From Halobellus captivus (GTDB lineage: Archaea; Halobacteriota; Halobacteria; Halobacteriales; Haloferacaceae), in NCBI RefSeq assembly GCF_003697845.1, contig NZ_RDQE01000001.1:124001-188000 (forward strand): a stretch of 64,000 nt of DNA, given 5' to 3'. This document shows, piece by piece, positions 8,374 to 16,902 of this stretch (position 1 is the first letter of the stretch; each line of letters opens with the position of its first letter). Under the pieces are notes generated by a model that ran no database searches, was not told where the DNA came from, and saw nothing but the letters and a program-made list of their open reading frames with translations. The position numbers and the translations under genes were made by a program.

Positions 8374-9354
8374 ATGTCAGTCGTCTCGCTCTTCCCCTCG
8401 GCGACCGAGGTCGCGGCGGCGCTCGGCGTCACGCCCGCCGCGGTCTCCCACCAGTGCGATCACCCGCCGGCGGTGACCGACCGGCCGACGCTCACGGGGC
8501 TCGTTCGCGACCTCGAGGACGACCCCGACGGGATCGACCGGATCGTCGCCCACGACGACACGTACTACCTCGACGGCGACGCGCTCGCCGCGGCCGACCC
8601 GGACGCGATACTCACGCAGGGCGTCTGTGCCGTCTGTGCGCTCGACGCGGGGCTCGCCCGCCGGGCGGTCGAGCGGCTCGACCTCGACGCCGCGGTGCTC
8701 GACGTCCACGCCGACGACCTCGCGGACGTGCTCGCGAACGTCGAACGGATCGGCGAGGCGGTCGGCCGTCGGGACGCCGCGGCCGAGCTCCGCGCAGACC
8801 TCGAAGCCCGGATCGACGCCGTCGCGGACGCGGTCCCGGGCGAGGTTGCGAGCTCCGGCTCCCCGGCGACTCTCGACTCCCGTCCCCGCGTCGCCGTCCT
8901 CGACTGGACCGACCCGGTCCGCCACGGCGGGCTCTGGATCCCCGACCTGATCCGTCTCGCAGGCGGAGCACCCGGACTCGTCGCGGCCGGCGAACGGTCC
9001 CGGAAGGTCGACCCCGAGGAGCTGCGCGCCTTCGACCCGGAGGTCCTCGTCGTGGGTCCCTGTAGCGCCGACGTCGCCGAGGCCGGCAGCCGGGCTCGGG
9101 AGCTGCTGGAACGCGAACCCCTCGACGACGTGGCCGCGGTGCGGGACGGACGGGTGTACGCGATGGACGGCACCGCCTACCTCAACCGCCACAGCCACCG
9201 CGTCGTCGACACGCTGGAGGCGCTCGCGGCCGTGATCCATCCGGAGTCCTTCGGGGAAACGGACGGGAGAGTCGGGCTCGTTCCGACCGGATCGGAGGGG
9301 ACGGGGAAACCGACCGCCGACCGCGACGCCCCCGACGAGCGAACCGCGGACTGA
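8374..9354 (+). CDS. BtuF-like cobalamin/substrate-binding protein, cytoplasmic form
   Basis: A 326-residue periplasmic-binding-protein fold of the BtuF/FepB type, starting directly with the first beta strand (MSVVSLFPSATEVAAALG). There is no signal peptide or lipobox. ILTQGVCAVCAL is a conserved cysteine-containing motif of this archaeal group. A mid-protein hinge helix (ADLEARIDAVADAV) separates two lobes, and the second lobe has WIPDLIRLAGG and VLVVGPC. The last 40 residues are variable and acidic. Lack of an export signal suggests an intracellular corrinoid or metal-chelate binder. It is divergent from the methionine synthase pair, but that pair is the cobalamin-independent type, so a functional link is not implied. 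Confidence 0.75.
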   Translation: MSVVSLFPSATEVAAALGVTPAAVSHQCDHPPAVTDRPTLTGLVRDLEDDPDGIDRIVAHDDTYYLDGDALAAADPDAILTQGVCAVCALDAGLARRAVERLDLDAAVLDVHADDLADVLANVERIGEAVGRRDAAAELRADLEARIDAVADAVPGEVASSGSPATLDSRPRVAVLDWTDPVRHGGLWIPDLIRLAGGAPGLVAAGERSRKVDPEELRAFDPEVLVVGPCSADVAEAGSRARELLEREPLDDVAAVRDGRVYAMDGTAYLNRHSHRVVDTLEALAAVIHPESFGETDGRVGLVPTGSEGTGKPTADRDAPDERTAD

Positions 9355-9368
9355 CCCGGAGCCCCGAC

Positions 9369-9935
9369 CTACTCCGTCCGTTCGAGTCGTAACACGGTGA
9401 GGGTCTCGAACGGGAACGACTCCTCGACGGCGACCACGTGATCGAAGCCGGCGTCCTCGACGAGCGCCAGCACCTCCTCGTATCCCGTCAACGACGAGAC
9501 GAGCAGGAGGACGGTTCCGCCCGGCGCGAGCACCCGATCGACGTCGGCGAGGAACGGCTCGATGAGCTCCCGCCCGGACTCGCCGCCCGAGAGCGCCTGC
9601 TCCATCCAGTCGTCCCACTCGTTCTCCGGATCGGTCGGGAGGTACGGCGGGTTGAAACACACCGTGTCGAACGCGTCGGCGCGGAACGGGTCGAGGAGGT
9701 CGGCCACCGCCGCCTCGACGCCCCGGTCGGCCGCCTCCCGGGCCGCGTGGGGGTTGCGGTCGCTGCCGACGACGCGGAGCCCGCGCTCCTCGGCGATCCG
9801 CTCCGCGACCCAGCCGGAACCGGTCCCGACCTCCAGCACGCGGCCGTGAGCGTCCTCCAGGGCCGCCTTGGCCAGGAGCCCGGAGTCCTTCGCGGGGCGA
9901 TACACGGTCGGCCCGTCGCGGTCGAGGGAGGTCAC
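9369..9935 (-). CDS. HemK2/MTQ2-type protein glutamine methyltransferase
   Basis: A 188-residue class I SAM methyltransferase with LEVGTGSGW as motif I and the diagnostic FNPPYLPT (NPPY) motif that recognises an amide side chain. Short HemK2/MTQ2 proteins methylate the glutamine of the GGQ loop of class-1 release factor (aRF1), working with a Trm112-like partner. GTG start at 9935 gives a 4-base GTGA overlap with the upstream mechanosensitive channel gene, which supports the start. It is the last gene of the L21e-RpoF-DUF655-KsgA cluster. Ends 14 bases from the convergent BtuF-like gene. Confidence 0.87.
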   Translation of the reverse strand: MTSLDRDGPTVYRPAKDSGLLAKAALEDAHGRVLEVGTGSGWVAERIAEERGLRVVGSDRNPHAAREAADRGVEAAVADLLDPFRADAFDTVCFNPPYLPTDPENEWDDWMEQALSGGESGRELIEPFLADVDRVLAPGGTVLLLVSSLTGYEEVLALVEDAGFDHVVAVEESFPFETLTVLRLERTE

Positions 9936-11101
9936 GCTCCCGATCCTCCCGAGGACGACCCCTCGTCCGTCTCACCCGACGGTTCGGGCTCGCCCTCGCC
10001 GCCGCCGATCCGCGCGTTCAGCTCGGCGTCCGCCCCCTTCGTTCGACTCGAGAGCGTCTGCTGCGGGAAGGGGATCGTGATCCCCTCGGCCTCGAACTCG
10101 GTCTTGATCGCGGCCATGACCGCGGTCTGGGTCCGCCAGCGCTTCCGCATGCTCGGGTTCGTGATCCAGTAGCGGACCCCGAGGACGACGGACGAGTCCG
10201 CGAACCGCTTGGTCACGACGTCGGGCTGTGGCATCCGGGCCACGCCGTCGAGCCCGGTGATCGCGTCCTCGATGACGTCCACGGCCACATCGAGGTCGGT
10301 CGTGTAGTCGACGCCGACCTCGATCTCGATACGGAGGCGGTTGCGACGCGACCGGTCGACGACCGCGCCCGCACGGACCTCGTCGTTCGGGAGGGTGACG
10401 ACCTCGCCGTCGAACGACCGGAGCCGCGTGTTGATGATCGATATCTCCGTGACGGTCCCCTCGTACTCGCCGATCGAGACCCAGTCGCCGACCTCGAACG
10501 GCCGCGAGAACATCAGGACGAACCCGGCGAGAGCGGCACCGAGGGTCTGTCTGGCGGCCATCCCCACGACGATCCCCAGGAACCCCGCCCCGACGAGGAG
10601 GCTGCCGACGTTGTCGGTGAAGAGGCCGATCGTCACGAGCGCGACCAGCGTGTAGACGCTCAACTGGACGATCCGCCGGAGCACCTCCTCCTGGTGTTCG
10701 GAGACCGCCGTGCTCTCGACGGAGAGTTCGCGGATCACGTCGCCGAGGAAGTCCGTGACCGCGTAGGCGCTCGCGAGCAGGATCACCGCGAGTACGACGT
10801 TCGACAGCTGGTCCGCGATCGCGGCGGACTGGACCGCGTCGACGAGCGCCCCGCTGCGTTCCCAGACGACGAGAAGCGACAGCACTCCCGCGGCGGTGGC
10901 CCCCGCGATCGTCGTCGAGAGCGCCAACCGCCGTGTCGAGGAGAGCTCCTCTTTCCGGCGTTTCAGCCGTCCGACGACCAGCCGGACGGCGACGACGAAT
11001 CCGACGATCGCCGCCGTGAGGAGGATCCGCCGGGCGTTCCCGCTCACGAGCCGATCGAGGTCGGCGAGCACGCCGACTAGGGCTTCGACCCCGGCGGTCA
11101 T
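9932..11101 (-). CDS. Small-conductance mechanosensitive channel, MscS family
   Basis: A 389-residue MscS-like channel. Predicted membrane helices lie near residues 22-42, 60-80, 98-118 and 140-162. The pore helix region is glycine/alanine-rich (LLVGAGFLGIVVGMAARQTLG) and is followed by the conserved FSRPFEVGDWVSIGEYEGTV beta domain. A long acidic, glycine-rich tail of about 40 residues follows residue 350. It should release osmolytes across the cytoplasmic membrane on hypo-osmotic shock. It sits inside a translation-related cluster between ksgA and the HemK2 gene, with a GTGA overlap to the latter. Confidence 0.9.
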   Translation of the reverse strand: MTAGVEALVGVLADLDRLVSGNARRILLTAAIVGFVVAVRLVVGRLKRRKEELSSTRRLALSTTIAGATAAGVLSLLVVWERSGALVDAVQSAAIADQLSNVVLAVILLASAYAVTDFLGDVIRELSVESTAVSEHQEEVLRRIVQLSVYTLVALVTIGLFTDNVGSLLVGAGFLGIVVGMAARQTLGAALAGFVLMFSRPFEVGDWVSIGEYEGTVTEISIINTRLRSFDGEVVTLPNDEVRAGAVVDRSRRNRLRIEIEVGVDYTTDLDVAVDVIEDAITGLDGVARMPQPDVVTKRFADSSVVLGVRYWITNPSMRKRWRTQTAVMAAIKTEFEAEGITIPFPQQTLSSRTKGADAELNARIGGGEGEPEPSGETDEGSSSGGSGA

Positions 11102-11140
11102 CGCCGTCCACCTCCGGTTCGAGTCCGGCCGGCCATCGTC

Positions 11141-12085
11141 TCACGCCTCCGCCGGCGACCCGTGCTCGCGGGCGAGTTCGGCGAGCGCCGCGAACGCCGA
11201 GGGGTCGAGCGTCCCCGGTCGGCGACCGAGCAGGTCCTCGTCGACCGCGTCCACGACCGCGTCCGGCGCGTCGAGCCCGGAGATGTGGGCGGTGTTGCGG
11301 ATCGCGTTCCGGACGGTCTTGCGCCGCTGGGTGAAGAGCGCCTTCACGAACCGGAGGAAGAACGCCTCGTCACCCACCTCGTAGTCGGGGTCCCGCGGCG
11401 TACACCGGACGACCGCGCTCTCGACGGCGGGTTGGGGGTCGAACGCCTCCTTCGGGATCCGCTCGACGACCTCGACGTTCGCGTAGTGCTGGGCGGAGAC
11501 GGAGAGGCGACCGTACTCGGACTCGCCGGCCGACGCGACCATCCGGTCGGCGAACTCCGCCTGAAACGTCAACACGAGCGACTTCTTTCGGGGCAGCAGC
11601 CGAAAGGCGATCTCCGAGGAGATCCCGTACGGCAGGTTCGCGACGCAGGCGGTGAAGTCGGGCAACTCGACCTCGAGCGCGTCGCCCTCGAGCACGGTGA
11701 GGGTTCCGGCGTCGACCGCGGCCGCGAACTCCTCGCGGAGGAACGCCGCGAACGGCGGGTCGCGTTCGATCACGGTCACCCGACCGACGGGTCCGCCCTC
11801 GGCGGCGTTGGAGGTGTCATCGTCGGAGTCGCCGGCGGCGGCGCCGCCCGCGCCGACCGCCGCGAGCAGCCGGTCCGTGAGCGCGCCCGCGCCGCCGCCG
11901 ACCTCGAGGAGGTGGCTCCGGTCGGCGTCCGCGGGGAGGTACGTCGGCAGCCGGTCGAGGACGCGGTCGTCGACGAGGAAGTGTTGATCGTTGTCGGGGT
12001 TCGCGCGGGTGCCGGCCCGCCGCGCGAGCGCGTCGGGGTCGCGGGTTCCGTACGCGTCCGCGGCCCCCGCCGATCGATCGGTCAT
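11141..12085 (-). CDS. ksgA: 16S rRNA dimethyladenosine transferase KsgA/RsmA (Dim1 family)
   Basis: A 314-residue SAM-dependent rRNA methyltransferase that dimethylates two adjacent adenines in the 3' hairpin of 16S rRNA. Visible motifs are DQHFLVDDRVLDRL at the N-terminus, LEVGGGAGALTDRLL (SAM loop) and NLPYGISSEI (catalytic N-L-P-Y). The C-terminal helical domain has FVKALFTQRRKTVRNAI. An acidic low-complexity insert (about residues 88-110, GDSDDDTSNAAEGG) follows motif I. ATG at 12085 is chosen because it gives the usual short lead to DQHFL. It lies 44 bases downstream of the DUF655 gene, in the conserved archaeal order. Confidence 0.93.
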   Translation of the reverse strand: MTDRSAGAADAYGTRDPDALARRAGTRANPDNDQHFLVDDRVLDRLPTYLPADADRSHLLEVGGGAGALTDRLLAAVGAGGAAAGDSDDDTSNAAEGGPVGRVTVIERDPPFAAFLREEFAAAVDAGTLTVLEGDALEVELPDFTACVANLPYGISSEIAFRLLPRKKSLVLTFQAEFADRMVASAGESEYGRLSVSAQHYANVEVVERIPKEAFDPQPAVESAVVRCTPRDPDYEVGDEAFFLRFVKALFTQRRKTVRNAIRNTAHISGLDAPDAVVDAVDEDLLGRRPGTLDPSAFAALAELAREHGSPAEA

Positions 12086-12129
12086 GGCCGCGCTACACGG
12101 TGGCTCGGGGTAAAAGTCCCGTTTCCTGG

Positions 12130-12732
12130 TCACTCCTCGCGGCCGACGAACGTCCGGTACTTCAGGTCGTCCTCGCGGATCTCCTCGACGATCCGCTCGA
12201 GGATCACCTCTCGGGGGCGGTGCAGGCCCGATATCCGACTCGAGACCTCCTCGAAGCTCTCGAAGGGGCCGCGCTTCCGTTCGTCGAGGACCCTGTTCCG
12301 GAGCTTCTTGCCGATCCCGGGCAGGAGGTTGAGCTGGTGGAGCCGGAGCGTGATCGGCCCCGCCTCGTTGTAGAAGTCGACGAACCGACGCTCGTCGTCG
12401 TCGACGATCGCCTCGACGGCGTACTCGACCTCGGCGGCCGCGTTCCGCGTGAGGTCGTCGAAGGCGACCTCGCGGTACCGCGAGACGGCCGGCCCGTCGA
12501 GGTCGATCCGGTCGCTCACGGAGACGTCGGCGTCCTCCTCCAGCGACAGCTCGTACAGCCCGAACGACGGGACGCCGACCGCGTACGCAACCGGGGACTT
12601 CTGGTAGCCCGGGCGGCCGTCGTCGGGTCGGCCGTTGGGGAGGACGTCGAGCAGGACGGCGACGGAACGCTCCTCCGTTCCGTCCTCGGAGGCCGAGTCG
12701 CGCTCGTCGGCGTCTGTCGCGTGATCGCTCAT
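12130..12732 (-). CDS. DUF655 family nucleic-acid-binding protein
   Basis: A 200-residue DUF655 protein. After an acidic N-terminus there is an OB/S1-like part: SVAVLLDVLPNGRP and a strand-rich VSVSDRIDLDG. A helix-hairpin-helix segment follows near residues 130-170, with LNLLPGIGKKLRNRVLDERKRGPFESFEEV. HhH motifs usually contact the nucleic acid backbone. DUF655 is regularly encoded between rpoF and ksgA in archaea, so a role in rRNA processing or in coupling transcription and translation is likely but inferred. ATG at 12732 starts MSDHATD; the frame is open 60 bases further upstream. Confidence 0.88.
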   Translation of the reverse strand: MSDHATDADERDSASEDGTEERSVAVLLDVLPNGRPDDGRPGYQKSPVAYAVGVPSFGLYELSLEEDADVSVSDRIDLDGPAVSRYREVAFDDLTRNAAAEVEYAVEAIVDDDERRFVDFYNEAGPITLRLHQLNLLPGIGKKLRNRVLDERKRGPFESFEEVSSRISGLHRPREVILERIVEEIREDDLKYRTFVGREE

Positions 12733-12862
12733 GTCAACAGGTAGCGCATCCGAGCGGTAAAAAACCGCCGCCGTCGGGGAAACGTCGGCCATCGGGGAAA
12801 CGTCGAACCTCCATCGGGTCGGAGCTCCGCCCGATCGGGCCGGATCCGACGATCCGCTCGGT

Positions 12863-13219
12863 CTAGGCGTACTTCGCGACGACGTCGAGGACCTCGTCGA
12901 GCTCGTCGCCGTCGAGCGAGTACCGTTCCTGAGCGAAGACGGAGCGGAGCTCCGTTCGGTCCTCGGGAAGGAGGTCGGTGATCTTGACCGCCGTCGGAAC
13001 GTCGATCCGTTCGAGCTCGGCGAGCTCCTCGACGAGCTCTCGGGACTCGTCGGCGTCGAGGTGACCGAAGCGGTTCACGTGTTCGATCGCGCGGGCCAGC
13101 TCGTACCGGAGCTCGCGCTCCTCGTCGGCCGCGCGGTCCGCCTCGATCTCGCCGAGGATCTCCTTCGCCTCCGCGGTGGTGAGGTACTCCTCGTCCAGCT
13201 TCTCCTTGAAGATCGTCAT
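12863..13219 (-). CDS. rpoF: DNA-directed RNA polymerase subunit F (Rpb4 family)
   Basis: A 118-residue Rpb4/RpoF subunit. It starts MTIFKEKLDEEYLTTAEAKEIL, has an all-helical body, and carries the HRDC-like C-terminal part with DLLPEDRTELRSVFAQE. With RpoE (Rpb7) it forms the stalk of archaeal RNA polymerase, which binds nascent RNA and helps open the promoter. The gene follows L21e after one base and precedes DUF655 after 130 bases, the order seen in many archaea. Length is normal for the family. Confidence 0.92.
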   Translation of the reverse strand: MTIFKEKLDEEYLTTAEAKEILGEIEADRAADEERELRYELARAIEHVNRFGHLDADESRELVEELAELERIDVPTAVKITDLLPEDRTELRSVFAQERYSLDGDELDEVLDVVAKYA

Positions 13220-13220
13220 C

Positions 13221-13511
13221 TTACTGCTGCTGGCTCATGTGGGCGGCGCGGACGACCAGCGTCTTGGTCTTGCCGCCGTCCGTGATCTCGACGGTGAACG
13301 CCGCGCCCTGCTTGCCCGTCACGGTGCCGGTTCGACCGTCGAAGCGGGGGTGAAAGCGCCCCTCCTGGACGCTCGGGTCGATCTTGAGGTGGACCCGGCT
13401 GCCCTCCTCGAACTCCTGGATCGCGCGCTGGGGCGGCGACGTTCCGCGGTCTCTCGGCTTGTTCGACAGCTTGTCTCGAGTGGCCTTCTGGGGTCCATTG
13501 GAACTCGGCAT
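13221..13511 (-). CDS. 50S ribosomal protein L21e
   Basis: A 96-residue ribosomal protein L21e with the family's SH3-like beta barrel: [26 protein letters not shown], then [23 protein letters not shown]. It is basic at the N-terminus and has the expected length. It is the first gene of a minus-strand cluster with rpoF, DUF655, ksgA, mscS and the release-factor methyltransferase, tying ribosome assembly, the polymerase stalk and rRNA modification together. A TATA-like TTTATAAC lies about 27 bases before the ATG. Confidence 0.95.
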   Translation of the reverse strand: MPSSNGPQKATRDKLSNKPRDRGTSPPQRAIQEFEEGSRVHLKIDPSVQEGRFHPRFDGRTGTVTGKQGAAFTVEITDGGKTKTLVVRAAHMSQQQ

Positions 13512-13689
13512 GGTCGTTGGGGTACGGTTCCGCTGCCGCAGTTATAAATGGTGCGTTACGCGCCGGAGCGGCGAGCGACGCGGCTTTGAGCGTTCGACCC
13601 GACCGCGACTCCCGTCGACGTCGCCGGAAGCCCGACGCGACCCCCGTCATCGAAAGCCCTAATCGCTCGTCTCCCCTGATACGTTCGTA
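13512..13689. promoter_or_regulatory. Divergent promoter region between L21e cluster and mptA
   Basis: A 178-base intergenic segment with two back-to-back core promoters. Leftward, ATTTATAAC around 13533-13542 sits at the right distance for a leaderless L21e message. Rightward, an A-rich CGAAAG (BRE-like) followed by CCTAATC around 13650-13665 sits about 27 bases before the mptA ATG. I see no inverted repeat that would suggest a specific repressor. Confidence 0.55.
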
Positions 13690-14616
13690 ATGAGTCATCA
13701 GCTGCCGGACGTACAGGCGTCGGCCCCGGACGTCACCGTCGGGCTCTCGCAGGTCGGCGTCACCGGCGTGGAGAAGCTCGTCAAGCTCGCCCGCGGCGAC
13801 GAGCGACCGATCGTCCTCATGGCCGAGTTCGAGGTGTTCGTCGACCTCCCGAGCGGCCGGAAGGGGATCGACATGTCGCGGAACCTCGCGACGATAGACG
13901 AGATATTAGAGGAGATAACCCGCGAGGAGGCTTACCGGGTCGAGGACGTCTGTGGCGACGCCGCGGAGCGACTCCTGGAGAAACACGACTACACCACCAC
14001 CGCCGAGGTGTCGATGACGGCGGAGCTCGTCACCCGCGAGGACACGCCGGCCTCCGGGCTCGAGACCCAGAGCACGGCGACCATCCTCGCCAGCGCGACC
14101 GCGACCGACGAGGGGACCCGCGCCGAGATCGGCGCGGAGGTCACCGGGATGACGGTGTGTCCCTGTTCACAGGGGATGTCCGAGTCGCGCGCTCGCGAGG
14201 AGCTTCACCGGCTCGGCGTCGACGAGGAGACGACCGAGGCGTTCCTCGATGCGGTCCCGCAGCCGGGTCACTCCCAGCGCGGCCACGCCACGCTGACTAT
14301 CACCACGGACGGGAGCCCGGAGGTCGACCTCCGCGACGTGATCGACGTCGCCCGCGACTCGATGAGCGCGCGGATCTACAACATGGCGAAACGCCCTGAC
14401 GAGGACCACATGACCTATCACGCCCACGCGAACGCGAAGTTCGTCGAGGACTGCGTGCGTGCGCTCGCCGAGGGAACGCTCTCGGAGTTCGACCACCTCG
14501 CCGACGACGCCGTGATCCGCATGAAGCAGTCGAACGACGAGTCGATCCACCAGCACAACGCTCACGCCGAACGCGAGGTCACGATGGGCGACCTTCGCGA
14601 CGAACTCGGCGAGTAG
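13690..14616 (+). CDS. mptA: GTP cyclohydrolase MptA (Fe(II)-dependent, FolE2-like)
   Basis: A 308-residue member of the MptA/FolE2 family of tunnelling-fold GTP cyclohydrolases. It opens the GTP ring to give 7,8-dihydroneopterin 2',3'-cyclic phosphate, the first archaeal step to pterin cofactors and, in haloarchaea, to archaeosine. Visible features are [12 protein letters not shown] near the N-terminus, the metal-site cysteine block [14 protein letters not shown] near residue 155, the histidines in [15 protein letters not shown] and the C-terminal HQHNAHAE. Length is standard. It is divergent from the L21e cluster and has its own core promoter. Confidence 0.93.
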   Translation: MSHQLPDVQASAPDVTVGLSQVGVTGVEKLVKLARGDERPIVLMAEFEVFVDLPSGRKGIDMSRNLATIDEILEEITREEAYRVEDVCGDAAERLLEKHDYTTTAEVSMTAELVTREDTPASGLETQSTATILASATATDEGTRAEIGAEVTGMTVCPCSQGMSESRAREELHRLGVDEETTEAFLDAVPQPGHSQRGHATLTITTDGSPEVDLRDVIDVARDSMSARIYNMAKRPDEDHMTYHAHANAKFVEDCVRALAEGTLSEFDHLADDAVIRMKQSNDESIHQHNAHAEREVTMGDLRDELGE

Positions 14617-14681
14617 CCGCGGTTTCTCGGGGGCCGTTCCTCTCCCCGCTCCGGGACGCTCGCGTCGGTCCCTTCGAGAAC

Positions 14682-14735
14682 ATATATAAGTTCTGGTACG
14701 GTTCTACACGTTTGGAACTTCTATACAATACTATA
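14682..14735 (+). promoter_or_regulatory. tusA/SQR operon promoter with CAATACT site
   Basis: ATATATAAG at 14682-14690 is a strong TATA-like box. About 40 bases downstream lies TATACAATACTATA (14722-14735), containing the half-site CAATACT at 14726-14732, 32 bases before the tusA ATG. If the TATA box is used, the site lies just after the transcription start, a place expected for a repressor. The same half-site recurs at other sulfur and thiol genes in this window. Confidence 0.45.
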
Positions 14736-14764
14736 ACCACGGCGACCGAACGTCCGACCGTATC

Positions 14765-15007
14765 ATGACCGACACCGACATCGAACCCACCGACACCGTC
14801 GACGCGCGCGGGGCCGCCTGTCCCGGTCCGCTGATGGACCTCATCGGACGAGTCCGTTCGGCGAACTCGGGCGACGTCGTGTTGCTGTTGAGCGACGCCG
14901 AGCAGTCGCTCACGGACGTCTCGGAGTGGGTCGACGAGACCGACAACGAGCTACTCGCCGTCGAGGAAACGGGCGACGACTACCGCTTCTACGTGGAGGT
15001 GGCGTGA
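14765..15007 (+). CDS. TusA-like sulfur carrier protein (first copy)
   Basis: An 80-residue TusA/SirA fold. The persulfide-carrying cysteine sits in the classical CPxP motif (ARGAACPGPLMDLIGRVR, residues 13-30). TusA proteins accept sulfane sulfur from rhodaneses or DsrE proteins and hand it on. The gene starts an operon with an SQR-like flavoprotein (one base downstream) and DUF1641. The lack of a neighbouring tRNA thiolation gene and the presence of SQR, DsrE and rhodanese genes argue for sulfur oxidation or detoxification rather than tRNA modification. Regulated probably through the CAATACT element upstream. Confidence 0.9.
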   Translation: MTDTDIEPTDTVDARGAACPGPLMDLIGRVRSANSGDVVLLLSDAEQSLTDVSEWVDETDNELLAVEETGDDYRFYVEVA

Positions 15008-15008
15008 C

Positions 15009-16154
15009 GTGACCGATCGGGTCGCGATCCTCGGCGGCGGCACCGGCGGGACGGTGCTCGCGAACGGGCTCGCCGACCGGCTCGCTGCGGAGATCGACGG
15101 CGGCGACGTCGAGGTGACCCTGATCAACGACGGCCCCGACCACGTGTACAAGCCGGTGTGGCTGTACGTCCCCTTCGGGCAGCGCGAGCCCGCGGACGGT
15201 CGGCGGCCGCTCCGCGAACTCGTCGACTCCCGGATCGACCTCGTCGTCGACCGAGTGACCGGGATCGATACGGACGCGAAGGAGCTCGCGCTCCGTGACG
15301 CGGGCGCACCGCTTTCGTACGACTACCTCGTCGTCGCGACGGGATCGACGCTCGCGCCCGACGAGGTCCCGGGGCTGGCCGAGGGCGGCCACGACTACTA
15401 CTCGGAGTCCGGCGCGCTGGCGCTGCGCGACGACCTGCTCTCGATGACCGAGGGGCACCTCGTGGTGAGCGTCGTCGGGACGCCGCACATGTGCCCGGCC
15501 GCGCCGCTGGAGTTCGCGTTCATGGCCGACGACTGGTTCCGCGAGCGCGGGCTGCGCGAGGACGTCGAGGTCACGTACACCTACCCGATCAACCGCGTTC
15601 ACGGTAACCCCCACATCGCCGAGTGGGCCGAGCCGATCATGACGGAGCGCGACATCGGCGTGGAGACGTTCTTCAACGCCGACTCGGTCGACCCCGATGC
15701 GAAGACGGTGGCGTCGATGGAGGGAACCGAGATCGACTACGACGTCCTCGCCGCGATCCCGCCGCACCGCGGCGTCGACGTCGTCGCGGACGCCGACCTC
15801 GGCGACCGTGGTTGGGTCGACGTGGACAAACACACGCTGGAGGCCGAACGTGCCGAGAACGTGTACGCGATCGGCGACGCCGCGACGACCGGCGTACCCA
15901 AGGCGGGAAGCGTCGCCCACTACCAGGCGGGCGTCGTCGGGCGACGGCTCGCGAGCGAGGTCCGCGGCCGCCCCGCGACGGCGACGTACGACGGCAAGAC
16001 GCTGTGTTTCATCGAAACGGGCATGGACGCGGCCTCGTTCGTCGAGTTCGATTACGAGAACCCGCCGTCGCCCGCCCCGCCCTCGGAGAAGCTTCACTGG
16101 TCGAAGCTGGCGTACAACGAGTCCTATTGGCTCACCGCACGGGGGTTGCTCTGA
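15009..16154 (+). CDS. Sulfide:quinone oxidoreductase-like FAD protein
   Basis: A 381-residue two-dinucleotide-binding-domain flavoprotein of the SQR/FCSD group: GGGTGGTVLANGLADRL at the N-terminus, LVVATGST at about residue 105, and the second FAD motif VYAIGDAATTGVPKAGS near residue 290. Only two cysteines are present, in GTPHMCPAAPLEF near residue 163 and in TLCFIETGM near residue 335. They fall where SQRs carry the sulfide-reacting pair that bridges the flavin. It probably oxidises sulfide or a low-molecular-weight persulfide at the membrane and passes electrons to quinone. GTG start immediately follows the tusA stop; no other in-frame start fits the Rossmann motif. Confidence 0.82.
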   Translation: MTDRVAILGGGTGGTVLANGLADRLAAEIDGGDVEVTLINDGPDHVYKPVWLYVPFGQREPADGRRPLRELVDSRIDLVVDRVTGIDTDAKELALRDAGAPLSYDYLVVATGSTLAPDEVPGLAEGGHDYYSESGALALRDDLLSMTEGHLVVSVVGTPHMCPAAPLEFAFMADDWFRERGLREDVEVTYTYPINRVHGNPHIAEWAEPIMTERDIGVETFFNADSVDPDAKTVASMEGTEIDYDVLAAIPPHRGVDVVADADLGDRGWVDVDKHTLEAERAENVYAIGDAATTGVPKAGSVAHYQAGVVGRRLASEVRGRPATATYDGKTLCFIETGMDAASFVEFDYENPPSPAPPSEKLHWSKLAYNESYWLTARGLL

Positions 16155-16155
16155 G

Positions 16156-16854
16156 ATGACCGACGAACCCACGGACTCCGAAAGCGAGGACGTCGACCAC
16201 GGAGAGGCCGACGATGGGAACGCACCGCTCGACGGGGAGGCCGATCTCGACCGCGACGACCTCGAGGCCATCGTCGCGGAGAACCCCGAGGCGGTCGCGG
16301 CGTTCGTCGACCGCCTCGATGCGGTCAACGAGCTGCTCGACGTCGTCGCGCTCGGAGAGAGCGCGCTCACCGACGAGATGGTCGTCGACCTCGCGGGCAC
16401 GGCCTCGACGCTCGCGGAGTCGGCGGACGGGTTGGCCACCGACGAAACGGTCGACCTCGCGGCGACCGTCGGCGAGAACGGCGAGGAGCTCCGCGAGGCG
16501 ATGGAGACGCTGATCGAGCTCCAGCGGAGCGGAACCCTGGACGAGCTCGCGGAGCTCGGGGCGGTCGGCTCGCTCGCGACCGCCGCCCTCGACGACGGGA
16601 TGGTCCGCTCGCTCGCGGGCACCGGGGCCGCCCTCGGCGAGGTCGCGGACGCGGCCGCGGACGACGAGGTCCGGGAGGGAACCAAGACGCTCCTCGAGGG
16701 GCTCGGCGCGGCCCAACGGAGCGAGCCCGCGAAGGTCGGTGCATTGGGGCTCGCACGCGGACTCCGCGACCCCGAGATCCAGTACGGGCTGGGGTACGTG
16801 CTCGCGGTCTCGAAGGCGATCGGACGGTCGCGGTCGCCGGAAAACGAGTCCTAG
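16156..16854 (+). CDS. DUF1641 domain protein
   Basis: A 232-residue protein with an acidic first 50 residues, followed by an all-helical DUF1641-like region rich in alanine, leucine and short helices (AVAAFVDRLDAVNELLDVV, then ELGAVGSLATAALDDGMVRSLAGTG). The last part (ALGLARGLRDPEIQYGLGYVLAVSKAIG) is the most conserved-looking segment and may contact the membrane. DUF1641 genes often follow SQR-like or molybdopterin oxidoreductase genes. Here it starts one base after the SQR stop, so it is likely an accessory subunit that docks the flavoprotein. That role is inferred from position only. Confidence 0.78.
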   Translation: MTDEPTDSESEDVDHGEADDGNAPLDGEADLDRDDLEAIVAENPEAVAAFVDRLDAVNELLDVVALGESALTDEMVVDLAGTASTLAESADGLATDETVDLAATVGENGEELREAMETLIELQRSGTLDELAELGAVGSLATAALDDGMVRSLAGTGAALGEVADAAADDEVREGTKTLLEGLGAAQRSEPAKVGALGLARGLRDPEIQYGLGYVLAVSKAIGRSRSPENES

Positions 16855-16902
16855 CGGTCGCAGGCACGTTCCGTCCGTTCGACTCCGTCGAACCCCCGAG
16901 TG

